Assembly: GCA_028278525.1 (NCBI GenBank)
Contig: JANQEE010000055.1
Coordinates: forward strand, 1-64,000
Length of the DNA: 64,000 nt
From: Minwuiaceae bacterium
GTDB taxonomy: Bacteria > Pseudomonadota > Alphaproteobacteria > Minwuiales > Minwuiaceae
Direction of reading: 5' to 3'
A model generated the notes under the pieces. That model worked only from the letters and a program-made list of their open reading frames with translations, made no database searches and was not told the origin of the DNA. Position 1 is the stretch's first letter, and each line of letters opens with the position of its first letter. Positions 1 to 8,610 of the stretch are shown one piece after another. A program made the translations under genes and the position numbers.

Positions 1-326
1 GTGCCGGTCAGCGCCCGCTTCCAGGACGACGCCTTCTCGCCCTGCTCGTTTTGGCCGTGGCGCCGGTTCGACTCGGCGCGGCCCTTTATCGACTGGTTAT
101 GCTTGCCGCCGCCCTGCCCCGTCCGGGGCTTACTCCTCTGGCTTTTCCCCTTGTTGCCCGGGTTGTGCGTGTCGGCGGCGGTCGCGCCGCCGCCCTTGTT
201 GGCTTTGGCCTGGTTTACAAAGCTGTTCTTCGGCGGTTTGCCGGACCGGTCCGTCTTATCGGCACCGTTCGGGACAGGGCCGTTACCCAGCAGACTCGGG
301 GAAGGATCGTCACCTATCAATGCCAT
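1..326 (-). CDS. Partial N-terminus of a putative secreted T3SS substrate
   Basis: The frame is open from an ATG at 326 to the left edge, giving about 108 residues of an unfinished gene. GAGG lies about 10 nt before the ATG. The translation begins MALIGDDPSPSLLGNG and continues as a disordered stretch rich in Gly, Asn, Lys, Ser and Arg, with no recognisable domain. It follows three CesT-like chaperone genes on the same strand, 45 nt after the last. That position, and the polar disordered N-terminus typical of type III export signals, suggest an effector or other injectisome substrate. This is inference; the functional part lies outside the window. Confidence 0.5.
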   Translation of the reverse strand, partial: MALIGDDPSPSLLGNGPVPNGADKTDRSGKPPKNSFVNQAKANKGGGATAADTHNPGNKGKSQRSKPRTGQGGGKHNQSIKGRAESNRRHGQNEQGEKASSWKRALTG

Positions 327-371
327 GATGTCGCATCCTCAGGGCCGAAACCGGCGGCACGGCGGTCCGCT

Positions 372-875
372 CTAGACCTTGACTAGGGTGTCGGCGCTGT
401 CATTTTCATCCGCGCCTGCTGCTTCGGCAGCGGTTTCGAGGGCCACGGTTTCGGGATCGAAGCCGATCTCGTCGCGAACCTCGATAACGGTTGTGATGGC
501 CGCATCAAACATCGCGTCCAGCGAGCCGGGGGTCAGTTCGTCGACTTTCTGGGAGATCGCGTACACCAGAAGCCCGCCGTCCGGGTCGAGGGCGATTGCT
601 CCGCCGTCCAGCATCTGCTGACCGAGATTTCTCGACAACACCGCCTGAAACACGTCGTCGCGGGCCTCAAAACCGAAGGGGAGGGGCGCGATCGGCGCGT
701 AGACGAGAGCGAGATCGCTCTCTTCCGGAACCTCGACGCCAACTGCCACGTTCATTCCGAACTGAAGGGCGCAGTTTCCCTTGTCGTCGAGTCTGAAATT
801 CTGGCCATACCGTTGGCCGTATTCGCTCAGCACGAAATCCACGGCTTCACGCGGGGTGAGTCTCTCTTCTTCCAT
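372..875 (-). CDS. CesT-like type III secretion chaperone
   Basis: A 167-aa acidic protein with the class I (CesT/SycE-type) chaperone pattern: an N-terminal helix, the strand LDDKGNCALQF, a second strand VEVPEESDLALVY, the helix FQAVLSRNLGQQM, the strand DPDGGLLVYA, and a C-terminal helix ending near EVRDEIG, followed by an acidic tail. Family members dimerise and keep the chaperone-binding segment of an effector unfolded in the cytoplasm. The ATG at 875 is preferred because GAGGG lies about 6 nt upstream; a TTG at 890 would add five residues. It is third in a run of three chaperones and is the immediate neighbour of the partial gene to the left, its likely client. Confidence 0.7.
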   Translation of the reverse strand: MEEERLTPREAVDFVLSEYGQRYGQNFRLDDKGNCALQFGMNVAVGVEVPEESDLALVYAPIAPLPFGFEARDDVFQAVLSRNLGQQMLDGGAIALDPDGGLLVYAISQKVDELTPGSLDAMFDAAITTVIEVRDEIGFDPETVALETAAEAAGADENDSADTLVKV

Positions 876-899
876 TTTGTCCCTCGACAAAGTTGCACT

Positions 900-1364
900 T
901 TATGGGCGCATGATTTCCGGCGACGCCGTTTCGATTTCGGGCGCCGGCTCGCGACCGGTTTCGAAGTCGGATCTGGCCGTCCGATCGGCGATCTCGGCGC
1001 CGGTCGCAAGCAGTTGCTCCAGCCTTTCTTTCAGTGCATCGGCGGTCAGTACCGACAGCGGGATCGCCGTATAGCCGATCAGTCTTTGGCCGGCGTCGTC
1101 CAGACCCAGGGTCATGCGGCCGCTGGCCCAGGTGACGAACCCAAGTTGCAGCAACCCGCGCAGATGCGCAGGGTCGTCGGGCACCGGGGCGATGTCTACG
1201 AAGAGCCATAATATTTCGGCCGGCTCGGTGCCGTGCATCATCGTGACCAACTGATCGCCGATTTCCGTTTCCAGGCAGGCGTCCTCGTCGAATTCCAGCG
1301 GCGGCAGGCCCATCGCCTGGGCGGTCTCGCTGGCGATCTCCTGCACATAGTGACGTCTGCTCAT
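900..1364 (-). CDS. CesT-like type III secretion chaperone
   Basis: A 154-aa protein of the CesT-like class. It shows a first helix (YVQEIASETAQAMGL), the strand pair LEFDEDACLETEI and LVTMMHGTEPAEILWLFVDI, the helix LRGLLQLGFVTW, a strand MTLGLDDAGQRLIGYTAIPL, and a C-terminal helix (LTADALKERLEQLL). The EPAEILWLF region is also found in the 10569 chaperone (EPADMLWLF), so these two are close relatives. It sits 24 nt before the next chaperone in the same direction. Its client cannot be assigned from sequence. Confidence 0.65.
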   Translation of the reverse strand: MSRRHYVQEIASETAQAMGLPPLEFDEDACLETEIGDQLVTMMHGTEPAEILWLFVDIAPVPDDPAHLRGLLQLGFVTWASGRMTLGLDDAGQRLIGYTAIPLSVLTADALKERLEQLLATGAEIADRTARSDFETGREPAPEIETASPEIMRP

Positions 1365-1391
1365 CGCACTCGTCCTGTCGTCTGAATAAGG

Positions 1392-1925
1392 TCAAACACG
1401 GATCGAACCCTTGGGCGCGGTGTCGACCGCCGCGGTTCCGGTTCGCTCCGCCTCCAGCGCCGTATCGATTTCGCCGATCCAGAATTTGGCGAAATCGACC
1501 ATCTCCGCCAGCTCCCGGTCGACCCGCTCGAGATCTCCGTCGGCGATCAGGAGCAGCCAGCAGAACATGATCGGTTCGACGTTCGGCAACTTGGCGAATA
1601 CGCCGCCGCGGGTCAGCGACCACGACATGTGGGCCTGCAAAAGCGTCTTCAGATAAACCGGATGGTTGGTCGGCACGTTCGGAACCGGCGTGGCCACGAT
1701 CAGCCCCGGAAGGTGCGGCAGGTGGAGAAGCGCGAGTTCGACGTCGCCGTCGACCGTGAGCCACGCCGTGTTCCCATCGTCGAGCGCGAGGTCGGCAACG
1801 CCGATGTGCGCCCCCAGTTCCTTGAGGAACGCGTTGACCTGCGGGCGCGCGATTGCCGCGCCGCCAAGCGTTTCGACGGCGGCCTCGAATTTTTCCGAAA
1901 CGGTTCTCGTATCAGTCTTGGCCAT
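1392..1925 (-). CDS. CesT-like type III secretion chaperone, first gene of the leftmost minus operon
   Basis: A 177-aa CesT-like protein. After a helical N-terminal extension it has LALDDGNTAWLTVDGDVELALLHL (two strands), a loop PNVPTNHP, the helix YLKTLLQAHMSW, the strand PNVEPIMFCWLLLI and a long amphipathic C-terminal helix. The segment AHMSWSLTRGGVFA closely parallels NATWQSTRGGAFG of the 11042 chaperone, indicating common ancestry. The start is supported by GAGAG/GCGGAA just upstream. It is the first of three consecutive minus-strand chaperones leading to the gene cut by the window edge. Confidence 0.65.
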   Translation of the reverse strand: MAKTDTRTVSEKFEAAVETLGGAAIARPQVNAFLKELGAHIGVADLALDDGNTAWLTVDGDVELALLHLPHLPGLIVATPVPNVPTNHPVYLKTLLQAHMSWSLTRGGVFAKLPNVEPIMFCWLLLIADGDLERVDRELAEMVDFAKFWIGEIDTALEAERTGTAAVDTAPKGSIRV

Positions 1926-1953
1926 TTTCCGCTCTCTCCGGTCGCGGGCCGGT

Positions 1954-1988
1954 ACACCATGTATGCCGTCGACAACACCATATGTATG
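1954..1988. promoter_or_regulatory. Paired direct repeat upstream of the chaperone operon
   Basis: ACACCATGTATG (1954-1965) recurs as ACACCATATGTATG (1975-1988). The starts are 21 bp apart, about two helical turns, and lie 30-60 bp upstream of the ATG at 1925. This geometry suits a dimeric regulator binding one DNA face. No regulator can be assigned, and the 11-bp repeat seen at other T3SS promoters is absent on this strand. Confidence 0.3.
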
Positions 1989-2045
1989 GAGTTCCCGCCA
2001 GATGCTTTAATGGGCAGGGCCGTCAGCATTTCGTCCGATACCGCG

Positions 2046-2363
2046 CTAACCCTGAAACATCGCCTGGATATCCACGGTCGAGCGCTTGTCGAGATCGTCG
2101 AAATTATTCCCAATCCATTCGTCCGCCGCGAGCCGCCCGACATCGAACAGATGCCTTAAGAAATTCCACTCGGCGTTCATCTTGCTCGGCGCGCCCAGCG
2201 GTTTGGTTTCCTCCTCCGCCTCGATCCGATGCACCAGGATGTGGTTGTCGTGCTCGGATTCCAGCTTGCCGTTCTCCAGCAGCCGGGCGACGAAGTCGAT
2301 TCGACCTCCGGCGGGAATACCGTCCGACAGTCGTCCGACATCCGCCCGCGGAATTCTGAAGAA
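2046..2363 (-). pseudogene. C-terminal fragment of a patatin-like phospholipase
   Basis: About 105 codons read as a protein end (from FFRIPRADVG to AMFQG). They include HILVHRIEAEEETKPLG, SKMNAEWNFLRHLFDVGR and RSTVDIQAMF, which resemble the conserved tail of RssA-type patatin-like phospholipases of alphaproteobacteria, recalled as HRIE..LG.SSKLNAEW.FL.HLRD.GR...STVDL. The patatin catalytic domain (GXSXG, DG[GA]) is absent, and the frame upstream turns into a shadow of the opposite-strand chaperone gene. I read it as a truncated housekeeping-type gene caught between two divergent T3SS operons. The family assignment is from memory of the motif, not a search. Confidence 0.5.
2322..2343 (+). promoter_or_regulatory. 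Candidate T3SS operator, two 11-bp direct repeats
   Basis: GTCCGACAGTC followed directly by GTCCGACATCC, exactly 11 bp apart, about 100 bp upstream of the chaperone start at 2443. This is a variant (GTCCGAC) of the GTCCGAA core found at the other T3SS promoters. It overlaps the patatin remnant, so part of the similarity could be chance coding sequence. Confidence 0.4.
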
Positions 2364-2442
2364 TGACGACGCCGAGCGCTCGGATCGAGCGCAACCGGCG
2401 AGACGGTGTCGAAACGACGTTGGCATGTGCAGAGAGCCGCGA

Positions 2443-2910
2443 ATGGATGTGCGTGAGCAGCTGGACCGAATCCTCGGCGATATGCGGAAGGGCCTGGCGC
2501 TTGACGCCAATGGCGAATGCGCGATCGAAACGGACGACGGCGACGAAGTGCTGGTGAGCGTCAGCGAGGAAACCAATCAGGCGGTCCTCTCCGTTGCGGT
2601 CTCCAACCTCCGCGAAGACGAGCGGGAGGAGATGCTGGAAGAGGCGCTGGTCATCAACGACGACCTGACACTTACCGGCCCGGCGCGGATTTGTTTTTCG
2701 CGCGACCACGACATGCTCCTGCTGCGCTATGCCGTCGATGCCGAGAACCTCGAAAGCGCGGAACTGGAGGCGTTGATCGTCGCGGTTCTGGAACTGGCCG
2801 AGTCTGTACGCGACCACCTGTTGTCGGGAGACTCGCTGGAGGCGGACACCGAAGGCGATGGCGAGGCCCCGCCCGAGCATGAAATCCCGCCGGGGTTCAT
2901 CAAAGCCTGA
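2443..2910 (+). CDS. CesT-like chaperone for the downstream caspase-like effector
   Basis: A 155-aa acidic CesT-like chaperone. It begins MDVREQLDRILGDMRKGL, followed by LDANGECAIETDDGDEVLVSV, the strand QAVLSVAVSN, the helix EEMLEEALVIND, the strand DMLLLRYAVD and a C-terminal helix. AGAGAG lies ahead of the ATG at 2443. The open frame extends further upstream, but that part overlaps the patatin remnant and is Ser/Arg-rich non-family sequence, so it is left out. Only 49 nt separate it from the effector gene at 2960, making that protein the obvious client. Confidence 0.7.
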   Translation: MDVREQLDRILGDMRKGLALDANGECAIETDDGDEVLVSVSEETNQAVLSVAVSNLREDEREEMLEEALVINDDLTLTGPARICFSRDHDMLLLRYAVDAENLESAELEALIVAVLELAESVRDHLLSGDSLEADTEGDGEAPPEHEIPPGFIKA

Positions 2911-2959
2911 CCATCCGGTTCAGGCACCGCCAGGCGTCTTTCGAAGGAGACACGATCGA

Positions 2960-5350
2960 ATGACCGACAAGGTGATCGAACCCGCCATCGTCCTCGGCGG
3001 ATCCGTCAGCCGAACCGAAATAGGGCAAGCCCGACACGGCCCGACGCACGTCAAGAAGAGCATCCGGAAAGACCTGAATATTCTTCGCTCCGCGTACGAG
3101 AAGTGGCAGCGGCTGAAGCAACGTGTCAAGGGCGACTTGCAAACCGGGGCGCGCGCCGCCGGCCGGGGGGCTTCAAGGCCCACGAAGAAGTTCAACATTG
3201 CCCATCATCCCGGCTTTGCCGGTTTGCGGCGCACCATGCAGCGTTATTCGAACAACGTCGACGTCGGACTGCGGAACCGACAGTTGCTAATGCACGGCCA
3301 CGACCCGATGAGGCGCCAAGCGATTCTGGCTGCGGGTCAGCTTCCGCACTACCGGGACAAACTTGAGCACCTGAAGCTGTTCGACGAGATGGCCGACCGG
3401 ATGTTCAGCGAAGAATTCAAAGTGTACAGAAACCTGAGGGGACTCAGCGCAAACGTTTTCCGCAACGTCAACCGCAATCTCGACGACGACATGCTGGTGG
3501 CGCAGGAGAACAAACTCCTGAGCGTCAACGCCCGCTTACGCAAGGACAAAAGCTGCGGCCTTGTAAAAAACAGAGAAAACCGGCGTCTGATCCGGCAGAT
3601 CGTCACTTCGGCCCTGCTGCATCACGGCTACGCCACCGCGAAAACCTTGAAGCAGGAGCTGACCAAAGCCTGCGAGCTTGCGGAAAGTTTCGGCAAAAAC
3701 GGCGAGCTTTCCAGACACGTTCAAGCGCGAATGCGGCAGGTCATGGCCGGCATCAACGACGGCGCGCTTGCCGCCGACGCGATGTTGAGCGATGTCGAGC
3801 TGCGCAATCTGGCGGCGCTCGCCAACGAGGACCCGCCCGAACTCCTCGCGGTCAGTTCCAAAGAAGTTTCCGGACGCGACAACCGGAAGACCGTCAAGAA
3901 AGCGGTCATCCAGGTGGCGGCCAAGGGCGGCCTCAACGCAGCGCGCAAATTCCGGAAGCTGCTGAAAGGCAAACCGACGCGCGAACAGGCCGAACTGGCG
4001 ACAAACACGATCGACGCATCAAGGGACGCCAAGCCGAAAGAGCCCCACTACATGTATCTGCCGTTCAATGCGTCTGCCGGCGGCATCGACTGGAAGCTCG
4101 ACGAAGGCTTAGGCAAGTATCGCGAAAAGCCGCACTTCACGATCATCGATCGGGGTGAGGATCTGCCGAAGAAACCTCTGGGCAATATCGATCCGCATCA
4201 TGTTCTGTTGATCCACGGTCATGGCGACTATGGCTACGACGGCGTTTCGGCCGTTGCCAGCCGCGACGCCCTGAACAGCATGTCGAACGAGGCCCGGCGT
4301 GAGGCCATTCTGGATGCGGACCGGTTGGCCGAACGACTGGAACAGGATGGCCTTGCGAAAAATCACAAGGTCATTCGCTTGCTGACCTGCTACAGCGGCG
4401 GCGACACGTTGCGTTACCAGGAAGATGACCACGGCAAGTCGCTGCAGCCCAACCGCTATGACGAGGCTTTCGCAAGAAGGCTGGCTGTCGCGCTGAAGCG
4501 GCGCGGTTACCGAAACATCGTCGTCGGCGGCTATCCGGGTACGGTTCATCCGGGAAGTTTCGGCGAACACAAGGCCATCACCGCGTCCGACGGTGCCGGG
4601 AGCAAGCTTATCGAAGCCTCGGGCCTGTGCCGTTACTTCAACGGCGACGGCAAGGTTGTTCCGAACCCGCGCAACCCCGAAAAGGCGAGTATGAAACCGG
4701 ACGATACGGAGCGGACGGTCGCCGACCGGATCGCCGACAACGATGCCGACCGTAACAAGCCGGAATTCGGATTCCCGGTTCGCGAGAAACCAAAAACGAA
4801 GCCACAGGAACCCACTGAGGAAGATTTGATCAAACAGCTTGACTTATCGAAACCCGCGCATCGCTACATCGCAAACCTGACCAAGGACAAATTTTTCAAA
4901 GACACCGACGGAAACGCCCATGAGACGCCGCTATTTGCCAACCGGTTCCGCGACTATGTCGACGTGAAGCACTATTCGGGCGAGGACGTGGATGTGATAA
5001 AAGACATCGACAGGCTGAGGTCGACGCAACTCGACGACGACGATGGCAAGGCGGTCGAGACGTTCAAAAACAGGCTTAACGATCTGAAAGACACCCTCGA
5101 CGGGATTTACGCGGACACCTATATAAAAACGCTCAAAAGAGAAATCGGCAAAGCGCTTGAGAGCGGCGATCCGGAAGAACTGAAGACGTTTCGAGACGGC
5201 CGTGCCCTGGAAGATGCACGGGTCTCGGTCAAGCGTAACGTCGAAGATTTCTTCAATGGCTTTTATATGAATCTACTGAAGAACCCGCCCGCCGATCATG
5301 AAATTCCGCCAAATAGGGCGAACCTCATCGAAGAGGAGGAGGAGAGATAG
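2960..5350 (+). CDS. Putative T3SS effector with a caspase-like (clan CD) cysteine protease domain
   Basis: A 796-aa protein; GGAG precedes the ATG at 2960. Residues 1-370 are Lys/Arg-rich and helical without a recognised family. Around 370-540 lies an alpha/beta region with the hydrophobic strand VLLIHGHGDYG (His419) followed, 58 residues on, by VIRLLTCYSGG (Cys477). A strand ending in His-Gly and a second ending in Cys are the catalytic signature of clan CD peptidases (caspase, separase, gingipain, CHAT and MARTX CPD families), and the spacing fits. The C-terminal 200 residues are charged and helical. No signal peptide is visible. With a dedicated chaperone just upstream in a T3SS island, delivery into host cells is likely. 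Protease activity is inferred from the motif alone. Confidence 0.55.
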   Translation: MTDKVIEPAIVLGGSVSRTEIGQARHGPTHVKKSIRKDLNILRSAYEKWQRLKQRVKGDLQTGARAAGRGASRPTKKFNIAHHPGFAGLRRTMQRYSNNVDVGLRNRQLLMHGHDPMRRQAILAAGQLPHYRDKLEHLKLFDEMADRMFSEEFKVYRNLRGLSANVFRNVNRNLDDDMLVAQENKLLSVNARLRKDKSCGLVKNRENRRLIRQIVTSALLHHGYATAKTLKQELTKACELAESFGKNGELSRHVQARMRQVMAGINDGALAADAMLSDVELRNLAALANEDPPELLAVSSKEVSGRDNRKTVKKAVIQVAAKGGLNAARKFRKLLKGKPTREQAELATNTIDASRDAKPKEPHYMYLPFNASAGGIDWKLDEGLGKYREKPHFTIIDRGEDLPKKPLGNIDPHHVLLIHGHGDYGYDGVSAVASRDALNSMSNEARREAILDADRLAERLEQDGLAKNHKVIRLLTCYSGGDTLRYQEDDHGKSLQPNRYDEAFARRLAVALKRRGYRNIVVGGYPGTVHPGSFGEHKAITASDGAGSKLIEASGLCRYFNGDGKVVPNPRNPEKASMKPDDTERTVADRIADNDADRNKPEFGFPVREKPKTKPQEPTEEDLIKQLDLSKPAHRYIANLTKDKFFKDTDGNAHETPLFANRFRDYVDVKHYSGEDVDVIKDIDRLRSTQLDDDDGKAVETFKNRLNDLKDTLDGIYADTYIKTLKREIGKALESGDPEELKTFRDGRALEDARVSVKRNVEDFFNGFYMNLLKNPPADHEIPPNRANLIEEEEER

Positions 5351-5473
5351 AACGCCATACCAACCTCCGCACCGATGTCGGGCCCGCCCTTGGCCGGCTG
5401 CCCGAAACAGCATATCACCCGGCGCGTTGCGGCGGTTTCGCCAAAGCCCGGCGGTAGGTACGCCGGACGCGCC

Positions 5474-8400
5474 TCAGGGCAAGACGACGAACCTACCGAG
5501 GTAGCTATTTTTCACGTACTGCGGATCCTGATGAAGATTATCGGGCCAGGTGCCCTTCGGGATCACGACCTTGGGATCGTTGTCCTTGAGCAGCTTTTTC
5601 ACATGCTCTTGGATCTGTTGAAACGCCGACCAGTTTGCCTCATCGACATCGCTCAAATCCGTGCCGCGCGCCGCTTGCCACTCTTCTCTCGTGATGTCCC
5701 TTAGCCCCTCCGCGTATTCCTGGCGGATCTTCGGCGGATATTTGATGCCCCTATACAGCACCGGGCCGAGTGACAAATCCTCGTCGAAGACCTGCAACCG
5801 ATAGGTGCCGTCCTTCTGCTGTTCTACGCGGACGTTCGTTAGGTTTCGATCAGCTTGTTGGAGCGCGACGTCACTCCACTGCTGATCGCACAGTTGCTTT
5901 TGGAAGTCTATGTCCGTCGAGAGCGCTGCCGTAAGTTCAGGGTTTGGGCGCTCTACGGCTTTCCTCCATACCCCATCGGATCCTTTAAAATAGTTGTAGC
6001 CTTGGGCGCTCAATACGACGTCAGGTTCTTCGTCAAGGGCCGAGGATTCTACTTCAGCCAAACGCGATACGACTTTCTGCGTGAGGGGCTCGCCGGTCGC
6101 CGTGGCGCTGAAGATGCCGGCGAAGCCGTTATGCATCGCGTACGCGTTCATCATCATCGGGTTCTTGTCCTCGTGCAGCATGCCGTGCCCTCGGAACATT
6201 TCCGTCGTTCTGTAGCTCACCACACTGCGCTGAGAATATTTCGGATTATCGAGATTGATCCCGCACCTTTCCGCATATTTACTGGCGACCGATTTATCTT
6301 GATGACGCGCTGGTTTGAAGAAACCGTCATGCCGATGTCCGTCAATGTCGTAGGCGATCTTGACCACTTGTGCGTTCTGACCGGCGTTTTGGTCTTCGAC
6401 AACCGGCCCGGGGATGACATTGGTGTCCGTGAAGTCGGTCACCAGGGCATGATCGCGCAGAATGGCATCGACGCAGGGCCACTCGGTTCTGTTGTCCCGG
6501 ACGTTCGGCCATGTTTGATAGACCAAGGCGTTCTCGACGTACCGGCGTTCCCGGTTCAGGCGCCGGCGAAGGCTCGACAGCTCTCGGGTTTCGGGCGCCC
6601 TGGCTGAAAGCTCATCCGTCGCGCTAATCACGTCGAACAGGATCGACTGCAAGGACCGGAGGTGGTCTCTCTGCTCTCTTTTCAGGATCCTTCGCGGCTG
6701 GAGCTCTGCGAGCTCTGCCAATTTGTCTTCATAACGCCCCAGTTGGGCCGCGAGCGCCGTCCTTGCCTTGCTCCTCTTAACGCCCGGAAGCGCCGCCGCG
6801 AGGTCGCTTGCCTTCGGTAGGCCAGCGCTGGCCGGAAGCAGCGACCGGCCAGCCTCACGCTTCACCCGGTCTCCGACCCGCTTTTTAAGTACGCGCATCG
6901 CGACCGGGGAAACCCGGTCGAAGACGAATTGTCCGTCCGACCAGGACGTCTCGTTAAGCGCGCCGTGAACGTCGGCAAGTTCGATCGGCGAGAGGGCGGC
7001 GATCGCCCGCTCGATCCCCTGTGGGTCCCCGCGTCGCATGGCATCGGAGAGTCCCGACGGCATCTTGGCGAGGGCGATGCCCACAGGACCGATCCCCTGC
7101 TCGCAGGCCGCGCGGAGTCCGGCATAGACCGCCTTGAGCTGCGCCGCCTCCTGCGGCGTCGCCGCCTGATCGATGAAGTCCTCGACCTGCGCCCGCGGCT
7201 GGTGAAGGATGTCGAACGCCACGGCGCCGCCGAAATGGGTCAGAGCCTCTCGGCAGTGCGTTTTGCTCAATCCTGCGAGGGTGTCGGCGTTCGCATCGGG
7301 ATAGCGTTCCGTCAGTGACGACGTAAGCGCCCGGAGGCGATCGTGAAGTGCGCGCGGCGGCGGCGGCCGATGGCCCTTGGTTTTCCGGAATGGCGCCATT
7401 ACGGTGTCGGCGACGCGTTCGAGCGTGTCGCTGTGGCTGTGCGGGTTGTATCTGCCAATCACCGCGACGGGCGCTTCGGCTTGATCCCCGCGCAGGACGG
7501 CGTTGACCGCCATTTCGACATCCTGCTTCGATCCCACGCGGGCGATGTTTATCAGCGCCTCCTTCGCGGCGACTGCCTTCGCCAAGTCGCCCTTGGTCTT
7601 CAGCAGCACATGAACGACGGCCTTTTGGATCTGCGCGCGTTCAGGCGCGAGGATGGGCGGCCGCGGCGGTATTATCTGGTGAGTAGGGAGCCTCAGCAGC
7701 AGGCGCATCGTCCTGTCGGGGATGTGTTTGAGGGCGGCCTGCTCTTCGCGCTGGTAGCGGCAGCGCGGGTTGGTTACGCCCTCTCGGGCCAGCGCCTTGA
7801 GGTGCATGTCCAGAGCATGGCCCTGCGGTACGCCGCCGTAGACGTCGTGACTGATGTTGTGGCTGAGGGCGGCCGCCGCGCCGCCGCCGAATAGGGTAGC
7901 GCCAATGCCGGCCCCCAGCACCGCACCGCCGAGAGCGCCCGGTCCCGTCCACGAGAAGATCGCAAAGCCGATCGCGGCGCCGACGATCCCACCCAAAAGG
8001 GAGCCGCCCATCCCGCCGCCGACCATACTGGCGACTTCTGCGTTGCTTCGTTCTTTCGAGATCTGGCCGGGCGCGCTCAGGTCCTGCGGCTTGCGGTCGT
8101 GCTCTGCCGGTCCGGGGAACGCCCATTCGTCATCGAGGTCGTTCACCTGGTTATGGCCGCCGATAACCACCTCTTCTTCGGAGATGTTTTCTTCCGTGTC
8201 GGCGCTGAGGTTCGAGACTATGGTGCCCTTCGGCCGCGCGGACGCGCCGCCGAAGGGAACGAGTGCATCGGCGGAGACGGGCGGTTGGTGGTCCGCCGCT
8301 GCCTCCCGCTGACCAACGGCGTTGCGGAGCGGGCTGTTGAAGGCCAGCCCATTGTTCGAGATCTTGACGGGCAGCGCCTCGGCGTTACTACCGTCAAGGG

Positions 8401-8512
8401 GGAGACTGCCTTGCGGCGCCGTGGCGCCGGCGGCGGGGTCCAGTTTGCCGCTGCCGCCGGCGCGCGAGGTTGTGTCGCCGGGTCCGTTCGGATCAGAATA
8501 GATATCGGCCAT
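5474..8512 (-). CDS. Putative T3SS effector: shared N-terminal module plus kinase-like C-terminal domain
   Basis: A 1012-aa protein starting MADIYSDPNG. Residues 1-160 are disordered and acidic. Residues 159-219 form a Gly-zipper hydrophobic hairpin (for example AAIGFAIFSWTGPGALGGA). The first 340 residues are clearly homologous to the neighbouring 638-aa protein. The C-terminal 350 residues show what may be a protein- or lipid-kinase-like fold: GFFKPA with Lys733, a catalytic-loop-like QQADRNLTNV (Asp888, Asn893) and a metal-site-like VFDEDLSLG (Asp910/Asp912), as in HipA, PI4K-II and actin-fragmin kinase relatives. It is last in an operon headed by two CesT-like chaperones. The effector role is well supported by context; the kinase reading is tentative. 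Confidence 0.55.
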   Translation of the reverse strand: MADIYSDPNGPGDTTSRAGGSGKLDPAAGATAPQGSLPLDGSNAEALPVKISNNGLAFNSPLRNAVGQREAAADHQPPVSADALVPFGGASARPKGTIVSNLSADTEENISEEEVVIGGHNQVNDLDDEWAFPGPAEHDRKPQDLSAPGQISKERSNAEVASMVGGGMGGSLLGGIVGAAIGFAIFSWTGPGALGGAVLGAGIGATLFGGGAAAALSHNISHDVYGGVPQGHALDMHLKALAREGVTNPRCRYQREEQAALKHIPDRTMRLLLRLPTHQIIPPRPPILAPERAQIQKAVVHVLLKTKGDLAKAVAAKEALINIARVGSKQDVEMAVNAVLRGDQAEAPVAVIGRYNPHSHSDTLERVADTVMAPFRKTKGHRPPPPRALHDRLRALTSSLTERYPDANADTLAGLSKTHCREALTHFGGAVAFDILHQPRAQVEDFIDQAATPQEAAQLKAVYAGLRAACEQGIGPVGIALAKMPSGLSDAMRRGDPQGIERAIAALSPIELADVHGALNETSWSDGQFVFDRVSPVAMRVLKKRVGDRVKREAGRSLLPASAGLPKASDLAAALPGVKRSKARTALAAQLGRYEDKLAELAELQPRRILKREQRDHLRSLQSILFDVISATDELSARAPETRELSSLRRRLNRERRYVENALVYQTWPNVRDNRTEWPCVDAILRDHALVTDFTDTNVIPGPVVEDQNAGQNAQVVKIAYDIDGHRHDGFFKPARHQDKSVASKYAERCGINLDNPKYSQRSVVSYRTTEMFRGHGMLHEDKNPMMMNAYAMHNGFAGIFSATATGEPLTQKVVSRLAEVESSALDEEPDVVLSAQGYNYFKGSDGVWRKAVERPNPELTAALSTDIDFQKQLCDQQWSDVALQQADRNLTNVRVEQQKDGTYRLQVFDEDLSLGPVLYRGIKYPPKIRQEYAEGLRDITREEWQAARGTDLSDVDEANWSAFQQIQEHVKKLLKDNDPKVVIPKGTWPDNLHQDPQYVKNSYLGRFVVLP

Positions 8513-8610
8513 CTCAGATTTCTCACTCTGTCGGCGACAGACTAGCGTCGCTGCTTCGGATTCGGATCGACGTCTGATTCCCGGACATCGGTCTTCTCGA
8601 AGGTCTTCAA

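Noticed and set aside
847..1764. 305-aa minus-strand frame rich in Arg
   Set aside because: It overlaps three family-consistent chaperone genes in another frame and has shadow-type composition.
2104..2880. 258-aa minus-strand frame opposite the 2443 chaperone
   Set aside because: It is antisense to a CesT-like gene; only the patatin-like fragment in a different frame carries family motifs.
5351..5473. A terminator between the convergent effectors
   Set aside because: GC-rich but with no clear hairpin followed by a T-run.
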